Assembly (NCBI GenBank): GCA_963556145.1
Contig: OY744469.1
Location: forward strand, 186,001-250,000
Source: Hygrocybe punicea
Taxonomy: Eukaryota; Basidiomycota; Agaricomycetes; Agaricales; Hygrophoraceae
Reading direction: 5' to 3'
DNA: 64,000 bases
Both the position numbers and the translations under genes were made by a program. Below, piece after piece: positions 32,001 through 41,391 of the stretch. A model generated the notes under the pieces. The model had not been told where the DNA came from. It searched no databases and saw only the letters and a program-made list of their open reading frames with translations. Position 1 is the stretch's first letter. Each line of letters starts with the position of its first letter.

Positions 32001-32615
32001 TCTCCGACCAATCCAAGATTATTGAAAACTAAATGACCATAGCATCAATGATAAATATCCCCTCCCATTGATCTCCAACATCGTCAATCAACTTGGAGAC
32101 ACCAAGTACTTTACAAAACTTGATGTACGATGGAGGTTTAATAATGTCCAGATCAAAGAAGGCGACAAACATAAGACCACTTTCTTAACACCCTGTGGTC
32201 TTTTCGAACCGACAGTCATGTTCTTCGGATTGAAGAATTCACCCCCAACATTCCAACAATTGATGAATCACATTTTCCATTATGAAATCCAAGAAGGATG
32301 GCTCCTAATATATATGGACGACCTCCTGATCTTTTTGAAATCCCTTCATGAACATCAAGAGCAGACAAAACGAGTCCTGGAAATCTTCAAGGAAAATAAG
32401 TTATTCCTTAAAGCAAAGAAAGGCGTATTCAACGCCACAACCGTCCCCTATTTGGGACTTATTATTGAACAGGGAAAAATCCAGATGGATCCAATAAAGA
32501 CAAAAGCCATCACTGAATGGCTGAATTCAACAATGAAGACTGAACTCCAATCGTTCCTCGGCTTTATGAACTTTTATAGATGATTTGTAAAAGATTTCTC
32601 CATTATTTATTATAT
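29090..32615 (+). pseudogene. Degenerate, 3'-truncated Ty3/Gypsy gag-pol
   Basis: Gag pieces include FNSSKDKYETFI, KKIVTALLFMEGGHTSTWAD and a knuckle CFKCHQPGHISQDC (about 30010-30055). The protease (FIALIDSGCTITAIDQGFV, about 31265-31330) leads into RT (KYFTKLDVRWRFNNVQIKEG; GWLLIYMDDLLIF at about 32300-32340; FLGFMNFYR). Similarity stops near 32615 before RNase H, so the 3' part is lost. Many in-frame stops interrupt it, most of them TGA where an Arg is expected (for example after NFYR, before KLND, and twice before PMMEALDIL). This element differs from the large Ty3: YMDD active site, different protease. Confidence 0.88.
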
Positions 32616-34301
32616 TGTTTCTTTCTTTCACCTCGCATATACATTTTAAATTTAATTTAATTATAAAAATAAAAAGAACTCGTTCATGCCATGCTAAGCA
32701 ATAATATAATATCTTGAAATTAATCCTTGTTATTTTAGTATGTCATTATATTGTTTAGAAGTACCCTTGAATTATTGAGATCTACTTTGTCAGGTCACAA
32801 ATGCTAGATGTTATTTCCCATTCCTATCTTGAAATTAATCCTTGTTATTTTAACAAATTTAATGTCTTTATCATTTATTCTTTACTTTTAAGTCTTCGTG
32901 TTTAACAACCATTCCTCTCCTGTCTCTCACACAATGTTTCTTCATCTTTAGTCTGCATTCCTATTAATTCGACAGTGTAATCATTTCCTTTGCGCATACA
33001 CTTCCATCCTTATGTGTGCACACATATATATCATTATGTGTGCATACCATACACTTATACCACTTGTTGCGCACCAATCTATTCTATCATGTGCGCATCA
33101 ACTTGCACAACCGTGCAAATATACTATATCTTCTTTCACTTACTCATCATTGCCCCGGTTTATAATTAGAAAGCCAATGGGAAAATTGGCGGAAGATTTG
33201 GTAAGAGCACACATTTATTGCTATTCGCTGATAAAATTAGCAGCATCAGTGAGATGCCCAACACCCTCAGCATACTCTGAACACTAAACACATATGAACT
33301 AAAGGATCTGAAGAGATACAGTGTATCGAATCTTCGAGGTGCCCAGACCAGCCACTCTTAGAAATCCTTAGCTTTATCTCTTTTCACAGTCGCTCACCAC
33401 GCTTCGCATGGCTCGCTCCTCCTAACCCAAGTCACATTGATCATCTCTGTGCTTGGAGTCTGTGCTAATCTCTGGTAGGTCTTCATTGGCATTGTCAATC
33501 TCTGGACCCTCCTCCAAGTTGTTAGTGCATGCAATAGGGTGCATGAAACCAGTAACCTTCTCATTCGCAGGTGTTGGCCTGGGCTTGACTATCTGATATC
33601 TGTGGTTCTGTTAATGCTAACCCTTTGAAAAGTAGTTGTACCATACTTTTTCTTTTTCTTGATGACTCAGTGATTTTTTTTTCTTTGCAAGAGGCCCAAG
33701 ATTTTGAATATCGGCCAGATATCTTTTTGAGTGTTGGGGCATACTAGCTTATTTTAAACTCCATAACCACAGTGCAAAAGAATAAATTGGAAACTACACT
33801 CCCATTAAGGTATATACTTAAAAATTAAAACCATCAAATCCTCGATATAGACATTTAAATCCTTTTGTGGGTCACAGAATTGCTGAAAGAGGTGTGTTGG
33901 AGACAAAGAATCAATTTCATTGGTATTGTCACTCTTTGCCACATGGGGTTACTGGAATATGAATGAGGCCTATCTTATCTCTCATATATCATATCAATTC
34001 TCACATCTGTGGCAAAGATTAATATACTCAACTCCCTCATTCATAGATATTTACAACATATAACTTTTAGTATTTTTCTACATTGGCCCTAGCTTGTACT
34101 TTCCTACAATAATTAGAACAACATAACTAATAACTTCTAAACTAGGCATGTGAAAAAAAGCCATCACTTTCGAGAACCGCTGTAAAACATGGAAGGCTAG
34201 TGGGACAGATCAATGTACAGAAGGATGATGGGACGGCTGGCAACATTAACAAGTATGGGCCATGCATCTCCAGTGATGAATACGAGATCGCACTTACAAA
34301 A
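32616..34301. other. AT-rich region without a supported gene
   Basis: Holds CACATATATATCA/TGTGTGCA-type alternating stretches near 33013-33120, a duplicated ATCTTGAAATTAATCCTTGTTATTTTA phrase (32711, 32826) and a short inverted pair GAATGAGG/CCTCATTC near 33961 and 34038. No gene, tRNA or clear element end was found. Confidence 0.4.
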
Positions 34302-35345
34302 TTACAAGACTCTAACCTGCACCCTTGTGGGGTTGGTGATATAATCCTTAACCCAGGTGTGAATCTCGGTAATCATCTCATCCGATGTTGCATCGCCTAT
34401 CTTATAAATTTCAGACCACTCAGTTTCCATTTCCGGATCCATCACATCACTGGATGGGAAGAAATCTGCATCATCGTCGTTCCCAAACAATCGCCGCTCC
34501 TCAGATTTGTAGAACTGGCACCATCTCCAAAATGGTCCTGCAGCAGCAATTGCAATAACGGAAGGCTGGCGTATGCCGGAAAACAGGTATTTTACCTGTA
34601 TCTCGACATGGTCTTGAGCTTCCACCAATGCCTCCGAACGGCTGACGACGCTTGCGGGGTGTTTATCATCGTTATTTGAACGATGGTAGGTCTTTATTTC
34701 AGCAATAACAGGGATGACGACGTCACCGATGACAGGTTCGCCAAGCCTAACGGTTCGGATTCGAGGGTACAAAATGGCGAAGTCCGTCACTTTGTGAGAC
34801 TCCTTTGGAATTACCGGGGAAGGAGGTGGTGTTTGAATGCGCAATTGAGCTGCGCTGAGCAGGGGAAAAGGGACACCGGTCGTGGACTTATGTGCGAGCG
34901 GTGAAGATGGAAGGGAGGAAGAAGACAACGGGGAGGACGGCGCAGTGATGGCAAGCTGGTGAGCCAATGTAACAGAACCATCGAATGCATAATCCATCTC
35001 AACATCATCGGAATTTGGTCCTTGCGCTGGATCCCGGATATCGCCAATGCCTTCAATTAGCCATACAGGGTACTGCGGAGATAGATAACAAAGATGGTTG
35101 CCTTCGGACACTTCCAGGGTTCGTAAAACCGTACACCAAAGGCCGTACCATGGCAGTTCACGGCGCTTGTAATTGAGCTCTGGATCGTTTCCGAGAGCGA
35201 GAGCAAGGTTCGTGAAAGTCAGCGTAATCTGGGGCATGATTAGAAGTTGGATGATGTTACGTAAGTTGAGTTGGTGGCACTTGCTTTCTTCTTTTGTAAC
35301 AAGGTCAGTTCCTAAAGCCGTCCCCAGTTCATTTACCAGGGCCAT
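34302..35345 (-). CDS. Hypothetical protein with PD-(D/E)XK-like motifs
   Basis: An intron-free 347-aa frame with an ATG start. The N-terminal half includes QITLTFTNLALALGNDPEL and YPVWLIEGIGDIRD, and a Ser/Pro-rich linker follows. The C-terminal half reads SHKVTDFAILYPRI, then VIAEIKTYHR, then EAQDHVEIQVKYLF and VIAIAAAGPFWRW. The order Asp, hydrophobic-E-x-K, Gln after about 30 residues is the layout of restriction-endonuclease-like (PD-(D/E)XK) folds. From memory, similar basidiomycete proteins with an AAAGPFW phrase exist as multi-copy families. Nuclease activity is inference. It is divergent from the small ORF at 35428, with 82 bp between starts. Confidence 0.6.
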   Translation of the reverse strand: MALVNELGTALGTDLVTKEESKCHQLNLRNIIQLLIMPQITLTFTNLALALGNDPELNYKRRELPWYGLWCTVLRTLEVSEGNHLCYLSPQYPVWLIEGIGDIRDPAQGPNSDDVEMDYAFDGSVTLAHQLAITAPSSPLSSSSLPSSPLAHKSTTGVPFPLLSAAQLRIQTPPPSPVIPKESHKVTDFAILYPRIRTVRLGEPVIGDVVIPVIAEIKTYHRSNNDDKHPASVVSRSEALVEAQDHVEIQVKYLFSGIRQPSVIAIAAAGPFWRWCQFYKSEERRLFGNDDDADFFPSSDVMDPEMETEWSEIYKIGDATSDEMITEIHTWVKDYITNPTRVQVRVL

Positions 35346-35427
35346 AAAACTTCAGCTCTTCCTTGCTGTGAGCTCACCTTTTTGTCCTAATTAACATCAA
35401 CCTCAACTCCACTCTTAGTCATCCACA

Positions 35428-35670
35428 ATGTCGACCAGGGTTTCTGGCCACTATGGATACCTCCTTGACGTATCAAAAACTGTCCAGGATGTCCTACGTC
35501 GCAGCCCAAAGTATCTATCCCGCGTCCAGTCTGATGGTTTTGCCGCTTGGGATACTAGCATGTTCTCCTTCGCTGCCCAAAAATACCAACAGGAAAGTGG
35601 CATTCAGAGCATTCGAGTGAGGTCTGCTTGGATCGGGGGTGGTCGTAGAGGGTTCTTCCTCCAACAATGA
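35428..35670 (+). CDS. Small hypothetical protein (80 aa)
   Basis: Starts with ATG in ACAATGTCG, a good fungal context, and divergent from the 34302-35345 gene. It contains DVLRRSPKYLSRVQSDGF and a basic C-terminus. It ends in a TGA that overlaps the ATG of the next frame (ATGA), so the two could be parts of one broken or spliced gene. No family recognised. Confidence 0.3.
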   Translation: MSTRVSGHYGYLLDVSKTVQDVLRRSPKYLSRVQSDGFAAWDTSMFSFAAQKYQQESGIQSIRVRSAWIGGGRRGFFLQQ

Positions 35671-35933
35671 GGAAGAAGCACCGCTCCTCAGAGGATAACA
35701 ATCGATTGGAGGCGTTCAAGCGTCTAATTGGCACGCAGTGTGAGCCCGCGATTTTTTATACCGTCGATGAACCGGAGCCATTACTCCTGCGCGAAAGGGG
35801 TCCCCTCCGAAAAGAAGTTGAAGAGATGCTATGGGAGGCTTACTACACTCGTTTTCAATCGGGAAAGATATCGGTAGAGTTCCTTCTTGGGGATATGGCC
35901 AAGTTGGTTGTCAATGAGGCCGAGCGGACGTGA
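35667..35933 (+). CDS. Small hypothetical protein (88 aa)
   Basis: Overlaps the preceding stop as ATGA. Charged and probably helical: LEAFKRLIGTQCEPAIF, then PLRKEVEEMLWEAYYTRF. It may be the second exon of the preceding gene through a short intron or frameshift. No family recognised. Confidence 0.3.
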   Translation: MRKKHRSSEDNNRLEAFKRLIGTQCEPAIFYTVDEPEPLLLRERGPLRKEVEEMLWEAYYTRFQSGKISVEFLLGDMAKLVVNEAERT

Positions 35934-36790
35934 TAGTTGACGTTGACCTATCAGGTATGCTAATACTTTTCTGACGCAATATTTTCTTATCTGATTCCTC
36001 TTTTTCTCTCAGATACGTTGTATAAGTTCATAATCCTAGAGCTGTGTACAATATAAAACGTGTCCTTATTACCAAGGGCAGATGGCCTGTTGGACGGTGA
36101 GCTCCATCAGCAGCCCTACCTCTTCCAGCTGCGATCTGTCAGAGCAATTATGCGTCTGACATCACGTATTTGCGAGAACTACTCGCTCCGTTGGGTTTCC
36201 CTCCTTTTCATGTTATTATAACCCCCCGACGCATGCAATGTTCTCTCGCGCATTTGCCTCACCCGGGAAAATGCAAGGTCGATTACCCTTGTTTTTAACG
36301 CCATTGCAGAGATATATGATCATAATGCCTCACCGGTACCTAGCCCCTCGTCTCTGGCCTTACATGGTGGTTGCGTAGATTGCATTTGTGAGTTTCAGTT
36401 ACCTGTATGCTGTCTCGCACATCATCATACTTTCTCGCACACAACCCTTACACAATACTTTCTCACATTCAACGTATTCAACCTTACCCAATACTTGATA
36501 CACCCTACCTGACCCTTTACCAACCAGTTATATTATATATGGTTCGAAGGCGTGCTTCTATTCGTCCCTCATGTAAATGGATCACACCCGTTTGGCAATG
36601 ATATTAATAAAATTGAAGTGACCCGGATCCCTAGGTGATGCCGAGTTGGAGTTTATTCGCTACGTTCTGATCGAGTCTTGCTGTCCATAGTTAGGAAGTT
36701 AAAGGACAGCGGCGTGAACGGGTTCCTCCTCTACATGAAGGTTCCTGCTCGGATTATTTAGGGAATGGGCCAGCTATCTAGCTCGATTCA
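35934..36790. other. Intergenic, no gene seen
   Basis: About 850 bp with short open stretches only and a few TCTCGCACA repeats near 36407-36445. Nothing further recognisable. Confidence 0.4.
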
Positions 36791-38060
36791 TTATGTGTAT
36801 TTCTGTCGTTGCGCCCCAATCTCAGCCTGTTCCTCCGCCGACCTGGCTGCCGCCAACGTATCCTCCTTCAGCTGCTTGCTGCGTGCCATGGCCTCCTCGT
36901 AGTGCTCAGTGGGCACCCAGCCCTCCGGCCCAAAGCTGATCATGTTCTGGCACGCCTCCAAAGTCTCGTCCGCTCCTCTCTGTACTTCATGCAGCTTCAT
37001 CGTCTCGCGTACGTCCTCGACATCGAACCCGACTAGACAGGGCGCACCTCCCCCCGTAAGCATCTCCCGGTTCTTCGTTGCTTCTATCAGCGCAACCTTC
37101 AGTGCAAGAGTCTCACCCTCCCACAGTTCACTGGCGTGGCAGAAGAGGCGGCGGCGGAGCATGCCCACGGGGTCCGTCAATGCCACGAAATGGAGCTCCT
37201 CCGTGTTCTTGACATAGTGATAATGGACGAGGCGGCGACGGTAGATTTCCTTCGCTCGGCTTTGATCGGTTTCGCCCAAGTCGTCCAAATTGTCCGGTAG
37301 CGAAGGTGGCATCATAGATTGCGAGATAGGATCGTCGTAGTTCTGAAGGCGTTCAGGTACACCAGCAAGAAGAAACGAGGGCAGGATCGAGGCGTGTTGC
37401 CAGTCAAACACGCCGACGATGTGCCAGTTAGAATCGGGCGACCTCAAAACGATGATATTGCTCTGCTGGAGGTCAGGATGGCGGATGCAGAAATGACTGA
37501 GGGCCAGGAAACTGGGGACGAGTGACGATGCGATGAGGAGATAGCGGTCTAGGATCCGACGGTGGCTGCTCCTGGTACCGGTAACCTTCCCTCACACGCT
37601 GGAACAGCAACAGCGGTTGACCGAACTGCTCCAGATAAGCCAGTTCCTTGTGGGCTACTCTTACGAGCGCTACTTTGGCGCTTTCGTCTACAGTTATCAG
37701 TTAGTTCAAGGGAGTAGTGGAAAAAAGTCAGAGAGCGGCCTACATCTACGTCGAGCTGTGATCTCCTGCCATACCACAGAGGTAATCTTGTATCTAGACC
37801 AACGCAGAAACGCTCGTCCTCTAGCGGGATGCCCGGCCCCCCGGCCACATATCCAACGGACCTTGGTTCTATGTCCCCAATTGATGCCAAAAGCCGTTCC
37901 TTTGGCACCAGATCTTCCCCAGAGCCCCAAGCTCCGTCTAGGGGAACGGCTATGGCTTCTTCGCGTCGCTGCGCTCGGAATGTGAAAATTGAACAATCTT
38001 GTGGAGAGACAAGAATTAGACTTAATACAGGGAATGCAACTGCACAGTGTCCATTGCCGA
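36791..38060 (-). pseudogene. APH-family kinase (AIM9-like), disrupted
   Basis: The C-terminal part (36791-37560) is open and contains the phosphotransferase core: HFCIRHPDLQQSNIIV (catalytic HPD in place of HxD, then N) and GVFDWQHASILPSFL (the metal-binding D). Upstream pieces are KVALVRVAHKELAYLEQFG (about 37620-37690) and ERFCVGLDTRLPLWYGRRSQ (about 37760-37830), in other frames. One break is a shift within PPSD/LDRYLLIAS at about 37550. An intron-like GTAGGC...CTGTAG lies between two pieces. The N-terminal lobe is missing. In fungi, this family includes AIM9-like proteins of unclear substrate. It lies head-to-tail with the monooxygenase remnant upstream. Confidence 0.75.
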
Positions 38061-38734
38061 ACAACGCATATGTGTAGAGCTATACATATTGATCAACTCC
38101 CGATCAGAGCCCAAGTTATTGGTCAATACCATCCCTTTGTCTCAAAAAGGACAACAGATTTGATTCGTGTTCCAGAGCTCTGCGAGGAACGGCAAAATTG
38201 TATGAAATCATTAGCATTTATGTGCGCTGACCGTATTGATTAACGCTCACTGATACATTCGAAGAGAACCAGGATCTTGAAACATTTCGGACTTGGGGAA
38301 TAATTCCTGGCAAGATCCGTGCGTCCCGTTGGCACCAACAATGACATCCGCTCGAAGAACCTCGCCCGAGGCAAGGGTTACCCGGCGTCTGTCGGCATCG
38401 ATGGATGCGACTCGGGTGTTGTACCGAATTCTGGCGCCTAGTGCAATGGCGTTGCGATGAAAAAAAAATAGTGATAAGAAAGGCATGTGACAAGGCCAAG
38501 CGACTGACCCGGGTGCACATCCAGTCTCCACGCGTTTCTTTCAATACTTCTTCGCTCCATATGTGTTTCCCCAACCGGTCTTTCATCCAGTTGGTTCAGC
38601 TTGCCATAGTTCGATTTTGCTTGAGGTACGCACAGACCAGTATGAAGACGCCATCCGATCTGGAGACGATGGCCTCGAGTTCGCTCCGGAGTCCACCGAT
38701 AGAGAATCTTGGAACCGTTTGGGCAAAGCCTGAG

Positions 38735-41346
38735 GCCCAGTGAAAACTCCACCTATCTAGATACTTTTAGGTAGATTCACATCCATGAAAAAATATGTTA
38801 GGAATTTAAATAGAATTCTGCGCCCTGAATAGATGTTTCGCCATTAAAATACTTTAAAAAACATTGCCATTTCTAGTAAAAAACATTGCTATCGATTACG
38901 TGCAAAAAGAGCTGTGCATCCCCGCCGCCCCATTCCACCGCCTGTTCCCATTCCATTCCGCTCCCCACCGCTCTTTCCTCGTTCTGCATCCCCTCTCCCA
39001 GTCAACCAACATGAGAATCTGCTGCTGCCTTCGCCGCTGCTGCCGCCGCCGCCTTTGCCGCTTTGATGTCTTGCTTCATCTTGATGCTCCGCCGAATATA
39101 CCTGCCAAACATCACACAGAGTTATATCAGGAGCAACATATTAGCTTTCTGTCATACACACCTGTTTTTTGTCTTCATCAAGGATGTTCCAGGCAATATT
39201 GAACTCAGCCAACGTCTGGGCATCTGGGGTCGAAGCTCCAACAAGGATGTGGAGAAGACGGAACCCGCCATCCCGTGGAAGCCGAACAAGAAACGCAAGG
39301 CTACTTCCCCTCCACGTGGTAGACGATCTCACCGTGGTCCAGCTTGACGAAGCGTTCATTGACTTCTGGAGCAACGCATTGTTGGACCCTATCTCGTCCA
39401 CCTGGCCCAATTTTGTCATTTGCAAACTCAAGAACCCCATTTCGGGCGCTGAGATTGCCCAGAAGCCAATTGAGTGGGTCATCATCGAGCACGCACACAA
39501 ACAGCCGGTTTCTCCCGCTCTCGCAGAGCAACCCGAAGGAGCGTCGTCATCGTCCTCCGCCGCCGCCACAACAACAACAACAGGCTAGCAAGAGGCCGAG
39601 GCCTTCTTCCCCCAAACCATCTTTCAGATCCGATCTTTCGAGTTCACGGCTCAGCTCGACGTTGGCGGCGACGAAGAAACACTTCAGTTTTTTGACAGGC
39701 GTTCGACATAGTATCTCTGGTGATGGCGGGAATGCCAAGTCTGCGAAAGGTCGTAAGAAGTCTCCAAAGATTGGTGAGATGGGTGAGATCTTGCCGGAGG
39801 AACAGGAGGATGAGGAAAAATCGGCCGCCAAGGTGCTTGCTCCTGTTGTGAAAGAGGAAACTAAACTTGCTCCGAAAGGAAATGTTGAGTCTGGGCATGG
39901 TGTTGCTGGTTCGGCAGCGGCGGCGGCAGTAGTTGTTGCTGCTGCTGCTGCCGTGGAAGGCGGTGAAGAAGCTAAACATGAACTTGTGGTGCAGCCAGCT
40001 GTTACGCCTACACCTGCTGCGCCCGAAGCTCCTGCTCAACTCGAAGTGGCAGACAAAGCCTCCCCGGCAGCCGTACCATCGTCAACACCGGATCACTCCC
40101 CAACCCCGGCATTGTTAGTCCAAGAGAAAGAGTTGCCCGACCTGTCTGAAGCGAAAGCAAAGGAAGAAGAATCTCAGGCTAGGCTTGGCGCTGACCAGGT
40201 TCACGAGACTACAACTGTCGAAATAGTACCAGAATATGCTGCGATTCAGGACCCTGTCCCATCCGACGTCATCCCCATCTCTGTTGTGGAGCCTACTCCG
40301 GAAATCCAAGTTGTCACTCTTGAACTTGCGACTGAAACAATGGCGGATGTTTCGACGGTGCCCGTTGTTGGGAATGTGGTGGTGCCAGAGCCTGAGGCTG
40401 GTCCATCTGCAAAGGTATCGCCAGGCAGCGCTGTCGAGGTACCACAAACGGAGACGGATATCGGTGTCCAGGAGAAGAGCCGGCGACCACCGAAATCCAG
40501 GTGAAATCAGGAGAAACAGAGTCGACGCCAAATGGGCATGAGATCGAGCACACTGGTGATGATGTTGTGGTGATTGGCGACGGCAGCCCAGATAAGCCTG
40601 AATTGGAGGCGAGGTCAGGAGAGGAATCAACGACAATCGACATACAGGCAAAATCAGATCCGTCTGATTTAGAAGCAAGGTTAGGAGAAGAGTCAGCAAC
40701 GACCGAACCAATGCCAGCCATGGAAGAAGTTGCTGTAATCACCGTAGGTTTTCAAAAGATGGACGGATGAATATGAAAGTCTAGATTGTTTGTCGGTGGG
40801 TAAAGAGGGAGAATACGGTGAGGGGGACTGACCTCCATTGGATTCTTGTCTCGTTTGTCCTTTTTGGTTGTCTGCAGTCATTGTGTCAGACTACTGTGAC
40901 TGCGGCACCCACATGTACATATGCGCCGAGACACGTAATCCACTCCAACACCATCGTACTGGCACATCCTGACCAGATGAGGAAGTCGATGAGGGTGTCA
41001 CGCTTGGCTGCAGGGACATCCTTGAGGAGAGCGGCTGTGATGGTCTCGTGGGAGGGGAAAGGCGCGCCAACAGGGATGGGGGACATGGAAGTCAGGAGCA
41101 AGGGGGAAACGAATGAACAAAAAATTCCAAGTACAAAGATGATGTCATCAACCGACTCACGTTTTGGTTCCGGTTTGCAAAAGATTTTGTCGCTACCAGA
41201 ACAAGAGCTGGCTATATGCCTTTGTGAGATTTTTAATCGTCACCTTTTCACTCGGAACGATTTTACTGGTTGTATATAGATATAAAAGGATTTATATTGT
41301 GTAAAAGTATCTAACTGGATTATGCAAGACGGGCTTTTCACTGGGC
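38735..41346. mobile_element. DNA transposon, GCCCAGTG ends, 5-bp TSD
   Basis: Inverted ends GCCCAGTGAAAA (38735) and TTTTCACTGGGC (41346) are flanked by CTGAG copies (38730-38734, 41347-41351). It shares end sequence, TSD length and its last 370 bp with the element at 3754-5865, so both belong to one family. The interior differs and carries an Ala/Pro/Glu-rich open frame instead of a recognisable transposase. It sits in the monooxygenase pseudogene between GLR and LCPNG codons. Confidence 0.82.
39184..40504 (+). CDS. Hypothetical low-complexity ORF inside the transposon
   Basis: Two overlapping frames appear joined. The first (39184-39588, ATG) has a folded-looking stretch, DEAFIDFWSNALLDPISS and IEWVIIEHAHKQPVSP. 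The second (open from 39344 to 40504) is long, with Ala, Pro, Glu and Val runs and few aromatic residues. A splice between them would be needed for one protein. No transposase motif and no family recognised. It may be captured host sequence. Confidence 0.3.
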
Positions 41347-41391
41347 CTGAGGCCCGAAGGTATCTGCAATTCAGTTCGTTTAGAAGGACAT

